A DNA stretch of 39,517 bases from a virus, in the IMG/VR virus record IMGVR_UViG_3300042938_001824, positions 1 to 39,517 of that record; one strand, 5' to 3'. Below the pieces are notes generated by a model, which did no database searches, was not told the DNA's origin, and saw only the letters and a list, made by a program, of their open reading frames with translations. How positions within the stretch are numbered: position 1 is the first letter of the stretch; each line of letters starts with the position of its first letter. A program made the position numbers and the translations under genes. This document shows, piece after piece, positions 23,005-30,977 of this stretch.

Positions 23005-26000
23005 TCACGCCGCCGTCCTCGGATGCAGTTGAATCGTCGGCCCGCCACCATTGCTGGCTTTAGGCTTCACCGCCGCTTTCGCCGCCCGCATCTTGTTCAC
23101 CTTCTGCAACGCGGTGCGGACCTTCGCCCGCTCCGCTTGCACAGCCGAGTTCGTGACACTCGCCAGCTTCTTGCCGCCGAGTTTCTTCATGACCGCCGCC
23201 GTTAGCCCGCTGCCGGCCAGCGCCGCACCCGCCCACAGCTTGCGCTCGTTGTCGATCTTCTCATACCACTCCTTCGGCCTGCGCTCACGCCCCTGGCTGC
23301 CCGGTGCAAACACCCGCGCCGAGCGACCCCGCGCATCCCGCAGATCCCAGCCGTGATCCAGCGGATCATTGAACGATGTCACCCGCTGCGGCCACGCCGA
23401 AAGCCCCAGCGTGCCTGTGCCTGCTCCTGGCTGTGCCTTCGGTTTGCGCACCCGTGGCTTGACCACTTCCAGCGGTTTCGTTGCGGCTGCTTTGGCAGCG
23501 GCCGCCCGCTGTTTCAGTGACTCGGCTTGGGCCTTGATGTCTGCCGCAATCTCCGCTGCTGTGCTCTGCTTCTTGCCCGTCTGCGCTGCCGCATGGGCCG
23601 CCGTGCCCTTATCAGGGAAGGCGTCTGGCATGACCTTGTTCACGGCGTCTTTGCCTTTGGCTTTGAGCGACTCCACCCCGCGCTGAATCTTGGGGAATTT
23701 GCGATACGCCAGCCCTGTCGCCAAGATCGCCCCACCCGCGATGAGCTGGTTGCGCTTGCGCTGGAACCATGGCTTCTCCCACTCGCGCTTTTTCTCGCGA
23801 CCCCAGGCATCCTTCTCACGCTTCTCGCCCTTGACGTGCTTGACCACATCCCGCGCCAGACCACCGCCGCGCTCTGCGACCATGCGCACGGTGTTGGCCT
23901 TGCGCATGATGCTGCGCCCGACCTGCCCCGTGGTGGCTTCCAGCGGATTGTCTTCAATGCTTTTCATCCCTTCCTGAATCCGCTTCACGGTGTCCGGCTC
24001 AAACTTGCGCGACCCCGTGCTATGATCCTTCAACATCTTGCGCATCCGGTTGTAGTCGTTCACGTCACGTTTGCGATAACCCTTGGCCTTGCCGGTAAAC
24101 GTGTCCCAGGCATCCACATAACGACCGCCATGCAAATCCGCCTGCTGCTCACTGCCACCGAACTGCGTCTCAGGTTTCGCCTTGCGCCCGATCATGCCAC
24201 CGACCGCGCCACCGATCGCCGGTGCGCCATTCTCGATCGCATAAGCTCCGGCCCGCGCCCGACGCTTGGCCCACTTGCCCAACGGCTTCTCAGGATTGCG
24301 CCGCAACAGCGCACGGTAAATCGGTGCCCGCACCTTGCCGCCCAGCATCGCCCCCGCCACCGTGCCGATCGCGGCCCCGATGACGTTGAACTGCGTCAGC
24401 TTCATCTGGCCCGCTGGCCCGACCTCCAGCACGCGCAGCTTCTTGCCGATGTGCACGACCTTCTTCGCCCAGCCTGCTGTGGGTGCCGCTGCCGCTGCCT
24501 TGGCTCCGCGACGAAACCCTCCCTTAACCTTGGCCGCGTAGCGTTTCGGATCACGCAGCGGTTGCGTCAGATCCCCATAGATGCGCCCCACATCCGCCCC
24601 GATGCGTGTGGCGTTGCGGACGTTGCCCGACACTGCTTTCGCTTCCCGCACGGTCGGTGCCACAGCCTTCACGACCTTGCGACCCTGATGCACGACATAC
24701 CCTGCCGCACCCGCCGCCGCTGCCGCACCGCCCAGCACGGCGATGTCTCGCGCCTGGCTCAGCTTGTCACGCTTCGGTGCGACCTCAAACCGCGTCAGCT
24801 TCCGCCCATCCGCCCACAGTTTAATCTGGCCGATCTTCTTGGCTCCCACCGCAATCTTGCGACCTGCTTTGGCAATGCCGCGATTCATCGTCGCCGCTGG
24901 CTGCACGGCATCATTCACCGTGCCCAGAGTTTCCTTGGTAGTGATCGCTGCTTTGCGCCAGCTCTTGCCAATCTTACCCGCCTGACGCAGCCCGACATTC
25001 GCCCGCGCCAGCGTCCGCCGCACAGCCGGTGTCAGATCGGCCACCGCCTTCTGCCCCTGCTTGTAGAGACGGTGGCCACCGTAGCCCGCGCCACCGATCA
25101 ACCCCAGCGTGCCGACATCCTTCGCCAGCCCCAGCTTGTCCCGCAGATCCCGCGTCCGATTGCTCTCCGCAAACTCGGTTTTTTCTTTCGCGGGTGCCAG
25201 TCGCGATACTAGCTTTTTGTGAACCTTCACCGCGCCAGCCCCAATCAAGGCACCAGAGAGCCCACCCAGCGCGGCCACACCCCCCAGCAGTTTCGCGTCC
25301 TTTTTGACCTGCTTGCCCACAAACTTCATGAGCTTGGACGCCGCGACCCGCCGTTCATTCCTGGTGACCCCTCGGCCTTTCAACGTGTTCCACAGTTTCC
25401 CAGCTTTAGGCGTGCTATGCACGACCGCCGCCAGTCCGCCCCCCGTCATGGAGGCACCTAAAGTCGCCGCGCCAATCTTGGCTCCCGTTTTTTCCGCCGC
25501 GTGCTTATCCTCAGCAAACTCCGTGAGACGCTGCCCCGACTCGCAGTTCCAGCGCTTCAAAGCCGCGCCCTTCGGCGTGAGTTGACCACCCTTGCTGGTG
25601 GCTCCCTGCATCCCGCCCATGCGGGCACAGAAGCTGGCGCGACGGCCCGCCTCTTTGCTGCCTGCCTTGAGCTTGCTCGGTGCCGTCGTCACCGGACCTT
25701 TGAGATTGCTGCCGTGCTCGCGGTTGTAGCTCTTGCGGAATGCATCGTTCAATCCTCCCGTGCGCGCATGACGCTTGGCATTATAACCCACGAAGGGCTT
25801 GTCGGCGAACTCCGTGGTCTTCCCTGTGCTCAACCTTGCCGGGGTCAGATCCAACACGTTCAACGAACTGGTGATCGCGCCGCGCTCGGCTTTCGCCAAA
25901 AAGTGATGGCCATCGACAATGCGGTCGTTCATGAGCAGGATGTATTTGCTGCCGGCCTTGATCTTGCCGTTCACTTCCTCCCACGCGCGACTCGCCCGCA

Positions 26001-26619
26001 GCGTGCCCAAGGCCTTGCGTGCCGACTTCAAATTCTCAGCATCCGCCTTGCCGATCAGTTCCGTGACGGTCATGCCGTAATGCACCAGCGGTGTGCCCGC
26101 TTTCGCATCGACAAAGCGCGTCACCTCACCCTGCACGTCTTTCGGCAGGGACTTGAACGTCATGTCTTCGATGAACGCGCTAAATCCATACGAGCTTGCC
26201 TGGCGTGTCTGCCCAGGAATACGTTCCCGCTTGTTGAGTTTTAGCCATTGAGCGGCTTTCTTTGACGTGCCGTTGAGATTGCGTCGTGGAATCTCCACCC
26301 GCAAAAAGCCCGCATCTGCGCTGGCACGCCGAAGGAAATCACCCCTCGAAAACTTCCAGTCGCCGCCGCTGCCAACACTGTCCACGGTCTCACTGCGCTT
26401 GCCTTTATTCGTCGCCCCCAGCACCGCGCCCGCCACGCCACCCGCCCGTGCGCCATGCACGTTCACGGTGCGCTTGCGTGTGCGTAGCAGCCGCGCCAGC
26501 GCCAGTGGGATTTTCACTTTGCCATCGAGCACCATGCTACCGAGATAAGCCCCGGCGGTGCCGGTGATGAGCGCATTGCGGGCACGATCGCCGCCTGAAA
26601 TTTTGGAGTTGTCAGCCAT
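23005..26619 (-). CDS. 1204-aa internal virion protein with ParB-like segment and many hydrophobic repeats
   Basis: Very large, basic protein. Residues 225-246 contain ILLMNDRIVDGHHFLAKAE, matching the 'DGHHRLAKA' core of ParB-like nuclease folds. Residues 329-359 hold SFCARM and LKRWNC, a short motif met in other phage proteins. From 360 on, segments such as LTEFAEDKH, KTEFAESNRTRD, LTRFEVAPKRD and LTQFNV are each followed by Ala/Gly hydrophobic stretches (for example LGLIGGAGYGGHRLY and LGGAAAAAGAAGYVV), repeating four to five times. This is the pattern of a packaged pilot protein that could insert into the host membrane on injection. Whether the ParB-like part is active is unknown. Confidence 0.7.
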   Translation of the reverse strand: MADNSKISGGDRARNALITGTAGAYLGSMVLDGKVKIPLALARLLRTRKRTVNVHGARAGGVAGAVLGATNKGKRSETVDSVGSGGDWKFSRGDFLRRASADAGFLRVEIPRRNLNGTSKKAAQWLKLNKRERIPGQTRQASSYGFSAFIEDMTFKSLPKDVQGEVTRFVDAKAGTPLVHYGMTVTELIGKADAENLKSARKALGTLRASRAWEEVNGKIKAGSKYILLMNDRIVDGHHFLAKAERGAITSSLNVLDLTPARLSTGKTTEFADKPFVGYNAKRHARTGGLNDAFRKSYNREHGSNLKGPVTTAPSKLKAGSKEAGRRASFCARMGGMQGATSKGGQLTPKGAALKRWNCESGQRLTEFAEDKHAAEKTGAKIGAATLGASMTGGGLAAVVHSTPKAGKLWNTLKGRGVTRNERRVAASKLMKFVGKQVKKDAKLLGGVAALGGLSGALIGAGAVKVHKKLVSRLAPAKEKTEFAESNRTRDLRDKLGLAKDVGTLGLIGGAGYGGHRLYKQGQKAVADLTPAVRRTLARANVGLRQAGKIGKSWRKAAITTKETLGTVNDAVQPAATMNRGIAKAGRKIAVGAKKIGQIKLWADGRKLTRFEVAPKRDKLSQARDIAVLGGAAAAAGAAGYVVHQGRKVVKAVAPTVREAKAVSGNVRNATRIGADVGRIYGDLTQPLRDPKRYAAKVKGGFRRGAKAAAAAPTAGWAKKVVHIGKKLRVLEVGPAGQMKLTQFNVIGAAIGTVAGAMLGGKVRAPIYRALLRRNPEKPLGKWAKRRARAGAYAIENGAPAIGGAVGGMIGRKAKPETQFGGSEQQADLHGGRYVDAWDTFTGKAKGYRKRDVNDYNRMRKMLKDHSTGSRKFEPDTVKRIQEGMKSIEDNPLEATTGQVGRSIMRKANTVRMVAERGGGLARDVVKHVKGEKREKDAWGREKKREWEKPWFQRKRNQLIAGGAILATGLAYRKFPKIQRGVESLKAKGKDAVNKVMPDAFPDKGTAAHAAAQTGKKQSTAAEIAADIKAQAESLKQRAAAAKAAATKPLEVVKPRVRKPKAQPGAGTGTLGLSAWPQRVTSFNDPLDHGWDLRDARGRSARVFAPGSQGRERRPKEWYEKIDNERKLWAGAALAGSGLTAAVMKKLGGKKLASVTNSAVQAERAKVRTALQKVNKMRAAKAAVKPKASNGGGPTIQLHPRTAA

Positions 26620-26639
26620 GTTGGCCGCTCCACGTCAAC
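26620..26639 (-). promoter_or_regulatory. pre-start motif of the 1204-aa virion gene
   Basis: Minus-strand reading is GTTGACGTGGAGCGGCCAAC then ATG, exactly 14 nt after TTGAC. A 91-bp non-coding gap follows the upstream small gene, with no promoter consensus seen. Confidence 0.5.
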
Positions 26640-26729
26640 CCTTAACCAACGACAGGATTACAAGCCTGTGAGGATGAACAAGATTTTTCTGACCTGTTAA
26701 TCCTGCTTATCCTGTAAATCCTGGAACCC

Positions 26730-26954
26730 TCACTCCACCTTCCACGCCTCAATCCTCTGATGCACAAACACCTCCCGCCTCAGCCTGCGACTCATGGTTT
26801 CATGCCAGACATAGGTTTCTTTGTGGATCACCACCCGCCGCGCAAACGGTGGATCTCCTCCCGGCTCACTGGCGGGCACCAGGGCAAACTCGGCGCCATC
26901 CTGCAATCCTCCATAGCACACGCCTCTCGGCACCTCTGGTTTTTCAATTTTCAA
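26730..26954 (-). CDS. small unknown protein
   Basis: 74 aa if translation starts at TTG 26954; a GTG codon eight codons downstream is the alternative. The N-terminus overlaps AATTGAA heptamer repeats, so the start is doubtful. The C-terminal half, with RRVVIHKETYVWHETM and SRRLRREVFVHQRIEAW, is basic and well formed. No family is recognised. It lies 15 bp after the ACP gene. Confidence 0.5.
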   Translation of the reverse strand: MKIEKPEVPRGVCYGGLQDGAEFALVPASEPGGDPPFARRVVIHKETYVWHETMSRRLRREVFVHQRIEAWKVE

Positions 26955-26969
26955 TTTTCAGTTCTCAGT
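26937..26969 (-). repeat. AACTGAA-type heptamer repeat at the end of the ACP gene
   Basis: Minus-strand AACTGAG, AACTGAA, AATTGAA, AATTGAA in tandem. These are degenerate heptamers between the ACP stop and the next small ORF. Confidence 0.6.
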
Positions 26970-27215
26970 TTACTCGCTCGCAGACTCGATGTGGGTCAAC
27001 CAATCCTGGACGGTGAGGAGTTTTTCAGCTTCGTCGTCAGCGATGTCGATGCCGTATTCCAGTTCAACGGCCATGCAAAGTTCCACTACATCAAGGGAGT
27101 CCGCCCCTAGTGCTTCGAGTTTAGCATGAGGGGTGACGGCGGCTTCATCCACGCCGAGCTGCTCAACGATGAGATCAGTGAAGTAGATGCGGATTTGATC
27201 AGGGGTTTGTTTCAT
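26970..27215 (-). CDS. acpP-like: acyl carrier protein
   Basis: 81 aa with the full acyl carrier protein signature. Helix II begins [15 protein letters not shown], with the 4'-phosphopantetheine attachment Ser at position 40. It is preceded by the usual 'LG.....VT....L..LGADSLD' layout and followed by the acidic segment [17 protein letters not shown]. Length and charge are typical of bacterial AcpP. It needs a host phosphopantetheinyl transferase to be active. It sits inside the virion operon between the SSB-like gene and a small ORF. No ketosynthase or acyltransferase gene is in the window, so the acyl chain's use is unknown: lipid or LPS modification, acylation of a virion protein, or a decoy for host enzymes are options. 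Confidence 0.9.
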   Translation of the reverse strand: MKQTPDQIRIYFTDLIVEQLGVDEAAVTPHAKLEALGADSLDVVELCMAVELEYGIDIADDEAEKLLTVQDWLTHIESASE

Positions 27216-27253
27216 GGGAGTTTGGTTCTCGGTTCGTAGTTCGCGGGTCTCCG

Positions 27254-27598
27254 TCAGAACGGTATGTCGTCACCCTCACGCGGCTCCGCTGTATTCATCG
27301 GCCCTGTCTCCGACGGTGTCGCTGGCTTGACCCGACTCGGCGCCCCGCGCTGAGTCTCCATGCCAAACATCTTCACCCGTGCCGAGCTGGTGCCCTTCTC
27401 CATCTGCTGCCGCGCCAGCGTCGCCAGCACCGGATTCAGCGCATCGACATGCAGCCGCACCTCGCTCCACTTGTTGCCTGCGTTGTCGGCGAACTCCATC
27501 ACCACCCCGATCTCACGATACTCGACGGTGGGTTTCTCTGCGCCTTGTTTGGAATACTGCCCCACGGGCAGCGCCAGTCTGTGTGTTACTTCCGCCAT
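27254..27598 (-). CDS. SSB-like single-strand DNA-binding protein with DDIPF tail
   Basis: 114 aa. A compact domain of roughly 70 residues with alternating strands ([42 protein letters not shown]) is followed by a proline/threonine linker and a C-terminal DDIPF. DDIPF at the very end is the hallmark of bacterial SSB acidic tails, which recruit host repair and replication proteins. The core is too short and diverged for a confident OB-fold call. Its place in the late operon is unusual for a replication protein. The leader contains TTTTCAG-type heptamers. Confidence 0.6.
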   Translation of the reverse strand: MAEVTHRLALPVGQYSKQGAEKPTVEYREIGVVMEFADNAGNKWSEVRLHVDALNPVLATLARQQMEKGTSSARVKMFGMETQRGAPSRVKPATPSETGPMNTAEPREGDDIPF

Positions 27599-27599
27599 A

Positions 27600-27659
27600 A
27601 ATTTTCAGTTTTCAGTTTTCAGTTCTTGGTCCTCTACCTTCATCCTTCATCCTTGCCCC
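27600..27659. repeat. heptamer repeats between portal and SSB-like genes
   Basis: Plus-strand tttcagttttcagttttcag followed by ttcatccttcatcc: two different heptamer families in one 60-bp junction. Relative to the minus-strand gene they lie in the opposite orientation to the leader at 22131-22168. Confidence 0.7.
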
Positions 27660-29384
27660 TCACGGCACCACCATCTCCGCTTCCGCCAAATCCATGCCAT
27701 AGCTAGCCACGAGCACCGTCACTGCCTGCTCGCGAGTCAACTCCCCTGCGTTGAGTTTTTTCATGATGTCCAGCAAGCCCTTCACCGCGTCCTTGCCATG
27801 CACCGCTGCCAGCCCTGCGGGCACCGGCCCCTGCTCGGCTCCAGGCATCTGCTCCGGTGCGTTCTCATCCAGCACCGGCTGCTCGGCGTCCGGCTCCCCG
27901 CGCGTCTGCATCGCCGCCATCAGTTGCGTAGCCTGTGGGAATCGCTCACTCTGCAACTCAATCGGCACGCCGGTCTTGGCGGCTGTGGCCTGACGGATGT
28001 TCATCTCCCGCGCCTGCGTGTCGCAGAGTTCCTCAAAGTCCCCACCCAGCTTGCCTTCGACCAAATCACTCAGCGCCAGCGCCCCGACGTTCAGTAGTTG
28101 GATGTCCGCACTCGTGTCATGGCCGACATCTCCGGTGATCTCGGCACCAAACGTCCACTTGCCCGACCCGCGCTTGGCGTGTGGACGGATCGCCCGCTCG
28201 GCCACCCCGCGACGCAGCACGCGACCAACGATCTCTTCCAGCAACTTCGACCGCATCAGCTCGCGGAAATATTTCAACGTGCGCATGACCTGATTGACTT
28301 CGATGCGTGCCGTGACGCCACCCAGCATCGCCAGATTCCAGACAAACCCGAACGGCATGTCGAGCTGAATGGCCAGCTCACGGATCTTGGTTTCGTAGTA
28401 GGCGGTGAACGCCCCCGATGGTCGCGACGGCGGTTGCTGGAAAATGATGTCATCCCCCGCTGGCAGACGGCGGATGATACCACTCTTCATGTCCATCTTG
28501 TTCACCCCCTCGGCACTCACGCCATCCCAGGCCGCACCACCCTTGGCGCCATACGGTGAGTCCGATTTCAGGAAGCCCGCAAAACTGCCGGCAAACTTGG
28601 CGGCATCCATCTCGGCTTGATCCAGCTCCTTCAAATCCCTCGGCACGGTCAGCGCCCCGCCCGCCCAGCAGACGCCGCGTGTCTGGTCAATGCGCAGCGC
28701 ATCCATCAGCAGCACAAAGTTGCCCGCTGGCACCTCCTGATCCAGATCATACTGGTTGTTGCGATTGCGCTTGTAAATCTTGTAGCCTTTAGCCCGCCCC
28801 TTCTCATCGAGCACCACACCCCGCACTTCCTGGTTGCTCTGGTTGCCTGCCTGATTCGGATCACCAATGCGGTCGGCCTCGATCCCTTGCAGTTTGAGTT
28901 CGCCCTCTTCATCAACAAAATGCACGCCGACATCGCCATCTCGTAGCATCGATCGCAGGTAAAGCTGCAGCAGCTTGGCAAAGCCGTGCTGGCCTTTGTA
29001 GTCGCAGTCTTTCTGCCACTGCTCAAAGTAGGCTTCATACTCGGCATCGACCTCACTGTCTCCAGTGCGACTCTGCCACTTCACCGTGCCCAGCGCATAA
29101 CGCACCACGCGACTCAGAATCCCGCTCCACAGCGCCGAGTTGCGCTCCAGATCCCGGCTCTCCCACATCAGCTTCACCACATCCAGACTCAGCCGTGGAT
29201 TCTCTGGCGACCCATTGCGCCCCGCCGAGCCGCCCGTCAGTCCGCGCCGTCCGTCGCCATTGACGCCATCATAACCAAACTGAGTGATGGCATCCCGCGC
29301 CCGACCCCGCTCCAGAGCCACCTGCGGCGCCACATAGGTGATAAGTTGATCCAGTAGATTGAGTTTTTTTGACGGCTTTCCCAT
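27660..29384 (-). CDS. portal protein, lambda-type family
   Basis: 574 aa. It has the recognisable lambda-family portal layout: RDLERNSALWSGILSRVVRY near residue 90, FEQWQKDCDYKGQHGFAKL, then LRSMLRDGDVGVHFVDEEG and LQGIEADRIGDPNQ. These are followed by RGVVLDEKGRAKGYKIYKR, and later MPFGFVWNLAMLGGVTARIEVNQ. It would form the dodecameric vertex channel through which DNA is packaged and ejected. It begins the lambda-like head order with the gpW-like protein just upstream. The C-terminal about 80 residues are acidic and proline-rich (VLDENAPEQMPGAEQGPVPA). Confidence 0.88.
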   Translation of the reverse strand: MGKPSKKLNLLDQLITYVAPQVALERGRARDAITQFGYDGVNGDGRRGLTGGSAGRNGSPENPRLSLDVVKLMWESRDLERNSALWSGILSRVVRYALGTVKWQSRTGDSEVDAEYEAYFEQWQKDCDYKGQHGFAKLLQLYLRSMLRDGDVGVHFVDEEGELKLQGIEADRIGDPNQAGNQSNQEVRGVVLDEKGRAKGYKIYKRNRNNQYDLDQEVPAGNFVLLMDALRIDQTRGVCWAGGALTVPRDLKELDQAEMDAAKFAGSFAGFLKSDSPYGAKGGAAWDGVSAEGVNKMDMKSGIIRRLPAGDDIIFQQPPSRPSGAFTAYYETKIRELAIQLDMPFGFVWNLAMLGGVTARIEVNQVMRTLKYFRELMRSKLLEEIVGRVLRRGVAERAIRPHAKRGSGKWTFGAEITGDVGHDTSADIQLLNVGALALSDLVEGKLGGDFEELCDTQAREMNIRQATAAKTGVPIELQSERFPQATQLMAAMQTRGEPDAEQPVLDENAPEQMPGAEQGPVPAGLAAVHGKDAVKGLLDIMKKLNAGELTREQAVTVLVASYGMDLAEAEMVVP

Positions 29385-29404
29385 GCCACGCCCACCGCGT
29401 CAAC
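29385..29404 (-). promoter_or_regulatory. pre-start motif of the portal gene
   Basis: Minus-strand reading is GTTGACGCGGTGGGCGTGGC then ATG. The TGA is also the stop of the upstream gene (GCG CGT TGA). It is nearly identical to the copies before the tape-measure gene and the gpW-like gene. Confidence 0.6.
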
Positions 29405-29642
29405 GCGCCGGCAAACTCCCACCCGCCGCCACCGGATGCAGCGCGGTGATGACCGCCAGCAATTCCTCGATCACCAGCCGGTTGCCCACCGCTGGCAGCG
29501 GTTGCCATTCAGCGGCTCCGCTAAAATCCACTTCCTCTTCCCACTTCACCTGCACCTGGCAGCGCGTTTGCGCTCCCACCAGCATGAACGTCCTCAGGCC
29601 CGCCGCACGCTCGATCTCGGTGCTGGTTTCAATCACTGGCAT
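29400..29642 (-). CDS. small protein between gpW-like protein and portal
   Basis: 80 aa from ATG 29642 (MPVIETSTEIERAAGLRTFM). That start overlaps the TGA of the gpW-like gene by one base (TGATG), so coupled translation is likely; a longer ORF from 29720 would overlap the upstream gene. Strand-like segments (TRCQVQVKWEEEVDFSGAA) suggest a small beta or alpha-beta fold. I do not recognise a family. A neck or completion function is inferred from position. Confidence 0.55.
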   Translation of the reverse strand: MPVIETSTEIERAAGLRTFMLVGAQTRCQVQVKWEEEVDFSGAAEWQPLPAVGNRLVIEELLAVITALHPVAAGGSLPAR

Positions 29643-29884
29643 CAGTTGCCGGAAAAATCCGCCCTCCCTCTCATGGCCGCATTGCCGCTGCTCGCCCCTT
29701 GGTTCTGCACGCGGATGCACGCTTGCAGCATGTCATCGACCCGACGCAGATCCTGCGTGTAGCTCTTACCGCCCACCGATTGACTCAAAAAACCCTGCCG
29801 CGCCACCTTGAGCCGAGTGATCTCCGCCGCCAGTTCCGGTCCGGTGTAGCTCTGGTAAACCTCAATGTGTGCGCTCATTCCCAT
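29642..29884 (-). CDS. gpW-like head-tail joining protein
   Basis: 80 aa from ATG 29884. Residues about 14-60 (TGPELAAEITRLKVARQGFL, SVGGKSYTQDLRRVDDML) match the gpW pattern of a short helix, a beta-turn containing a Gly-Lys-Ser/Tyr element, and a second helix starting L+.Y. Lambda gpW is 68 aa and sits, as here, immediately upstream of the portal gene. The C-terminal extension NAAMRGRADFSGN also resembles gpW's disordered tail. It would help seal the filled head. Confidence 0.65.
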   Translation of the reverse strand: MGMSAHIEVYQSYTGPELAAEITRLKVARQGFLSQSVGGKSYTQDLRRVDDMLQACIRVQNQGASSGNAAMRGRADFSGN

Positions 29885-29904
29885 GCCACGCCCGCCGCGT
29901 CAAC
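29885..29904 (-). promoter_or_regulatory. pre-start motif of the gpW-like gene
   Basis: Minus-strand reading is GTTGACGCGGCGGGCGTGGC then ATG; the TGA doubles as the amidase stop codon (GAT CGT TGA). It differs from the portal-gene copy in one base of 20. Confidence 0.6.
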
Positions 29905-30496
29905 GATCAGAGGTTACTGAATCCGGCATCCCCTTGAACCCACAGGCTTCCCGCATCGCCTGCATCGGGAAGGCCGGACCCGGATCGTTCTTGCGTGCTG
30001 GTGCCACATCCTCATGGCCCATGGCATCATCGAGCTTGTAGCGTTTCACCAGAGCCTTCGACAATTCCTCACACGCCGCCAGTTGCAAAGGCGGATACGC
30101 CTCCCACTCCTGCACGGCTCCGCCGTTGCCATGCTTCGCCTTCACCAGAGGCAGCTTGGTCCAGCGTTTCGCCAGCGCCACATCATCCCCAGCGTTCGCC
30201 AGTTCAATGCCCAGACTGCATGAGTTCAGCCCATCAAAGCCCTGCCACTTCGAGCGCCCAGCATGGCCACAGGTCTTGTTGAATGGCCTGCACTGGTAGA
30301 TCGTGCCATTGCGGTCGATCACCACATGCGCACACGCTCCCTGCGCGTCCAGCGAGTTCCAATAATTGATGCTTGAAATCGCCGTGGCCCCGCTCGTGAA
30401 ATGCCAGACCAGGAAGCGACGCACCTTCATCTCCGCGCCGCCCAGCACCGGACGCCGCACCGCACCCACCAGCCAATGATCTTCTGAAATCGTCAT
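29900..30496 (-). CDS. N-acetylmuramoyl-L-alanine amidase (endolysin)
   Basis: 198 aa from ATG 30496, which is preceded by GGTGGCGGAGG; a GTG start at 30508 is less likely. It is an Amidase_2-type domain. The first zinc-ligand His is in VWHFTSGA, the substrate strand is AHVVIDRNGTIYQ, then SLGIELAN, and the second His and acidic ligand lie in GHEDVAPARKNDPGPAFP. It cleaves the lactyl-amide bond of peptidoglycan during lysis or entry. It has no signal peptide or wall-binding domain. The gene is far from the holin/spanin-like genes but is the first of the late operon. Confidence 0.9.
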   Translation of the reverse strand: MTISEDHWLVGAVRRPVLGGAEMKVRRFLVWHFTSGATAISSINYWNSLDAQGACAHVVIDRNGTIYQCRPFNKTCGHAGRSKWQGFDGLNSCSLGIELANAGDDVALAKRWTKLPLVKAKHGNGGAVQEWEAYPPLQLAACEELSKALVKRYKLDDAMGHEDVAPARKNDPGPAFPMQAMREACGFKGMPDSVTSDR

Positions 30497-30579
30497 GGCC
30501 TCCGCCACCTGTCACCCATTCCCTCTTGCATGTTCGCCGTTCCCCGTTCTCAGTTCCCCGTTCGTCATTCGTCATTCTC
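30497..30579. promoter_or_regulatory. divergent control region between amidase and HTH gene
   Basis: 83 bp separating the first late gene (leftward) from a small HTH-like regulator gene (rightward). It contains gttctcagttccccgttcgtcattcgtcattc heptamers written in short runs (GTTCTCA, GTTCCCC, CGTCATT). No clean -10/-35 pair could be assigned. Confidence 0.4.
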
Positions 30580-30822
30580 ATGCGCACTCTCACCCTCCCC
30601 GCCAACTACGACGTCTGGCTCACCGAGTTCAAAGACTACCTCGACCGCCACCCCGGCAGCAAGACCGCCCTGGCCCGTCACCTCATGCAGCAGCGCGGCC
30701 TCGCCACCCTTGAATCGGCTCAGGCCGCCGTCAGTCGTTTTGCCAGTGGTAAGGTGCAACCCATGGCCGGTTACTTCCTCGACATCGCCGCCTGGCTGCA
30801 AGCCCAGCAGGACGGACGGTGA
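30580..30822 (+). CDS. small HTH-like DNA-binding protein
   Basis: 80 aa from ATG 30580. KTALARHLMQQRGLATLES followed by QAAVSRFASGKVQPMAGYF resembles a Cro/CI-type helix-turn-helix, with the 'A..LG.....VSR...GK..P' pattern of the recognition helix and turn. It is encoded divergently from the late operon and next to an intergenic region with a perfect inverted repeat, so a transcriptional switch is plausible. No dimerisation or ligand domain. Confidence 0.5.
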   Translation: MRTLTLPANYDVWLTEFKDYLDRHPGSKTALARHLMQQRGLATLESAQAAVSRFASGKVQPMAGYFLDIAAWLQAQQDGR

Positions 30823-30977
30823 AGCTTCGCGGTTCGCGGTTCCCCGTTCGTCATTCGTCATTGGCTACCTCCCGCCGCCCACCGGCGGACGCACCACCCA
30901 TGTTCCCGCGCCAACCGGCGTTATAGGAAATATACTTATACATAAGTTAGTTTCACCTAGTGGTAGAAAGTTGTGAA

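Noticed and set aside
23527-25212. 561-codon plus-strand ORF
   Set aside because: It is antisense to the 1204-aa virion gene and shows no domain; its Arg/Leu/His composition is typical of a shadow frame.
29400-29720. Longer version of the small protein before the portal
   Set aside because: The extension overlaps the gpW-like gene by about 80 bp; ATG 29642 forms a TGATG junction and gives a better start.
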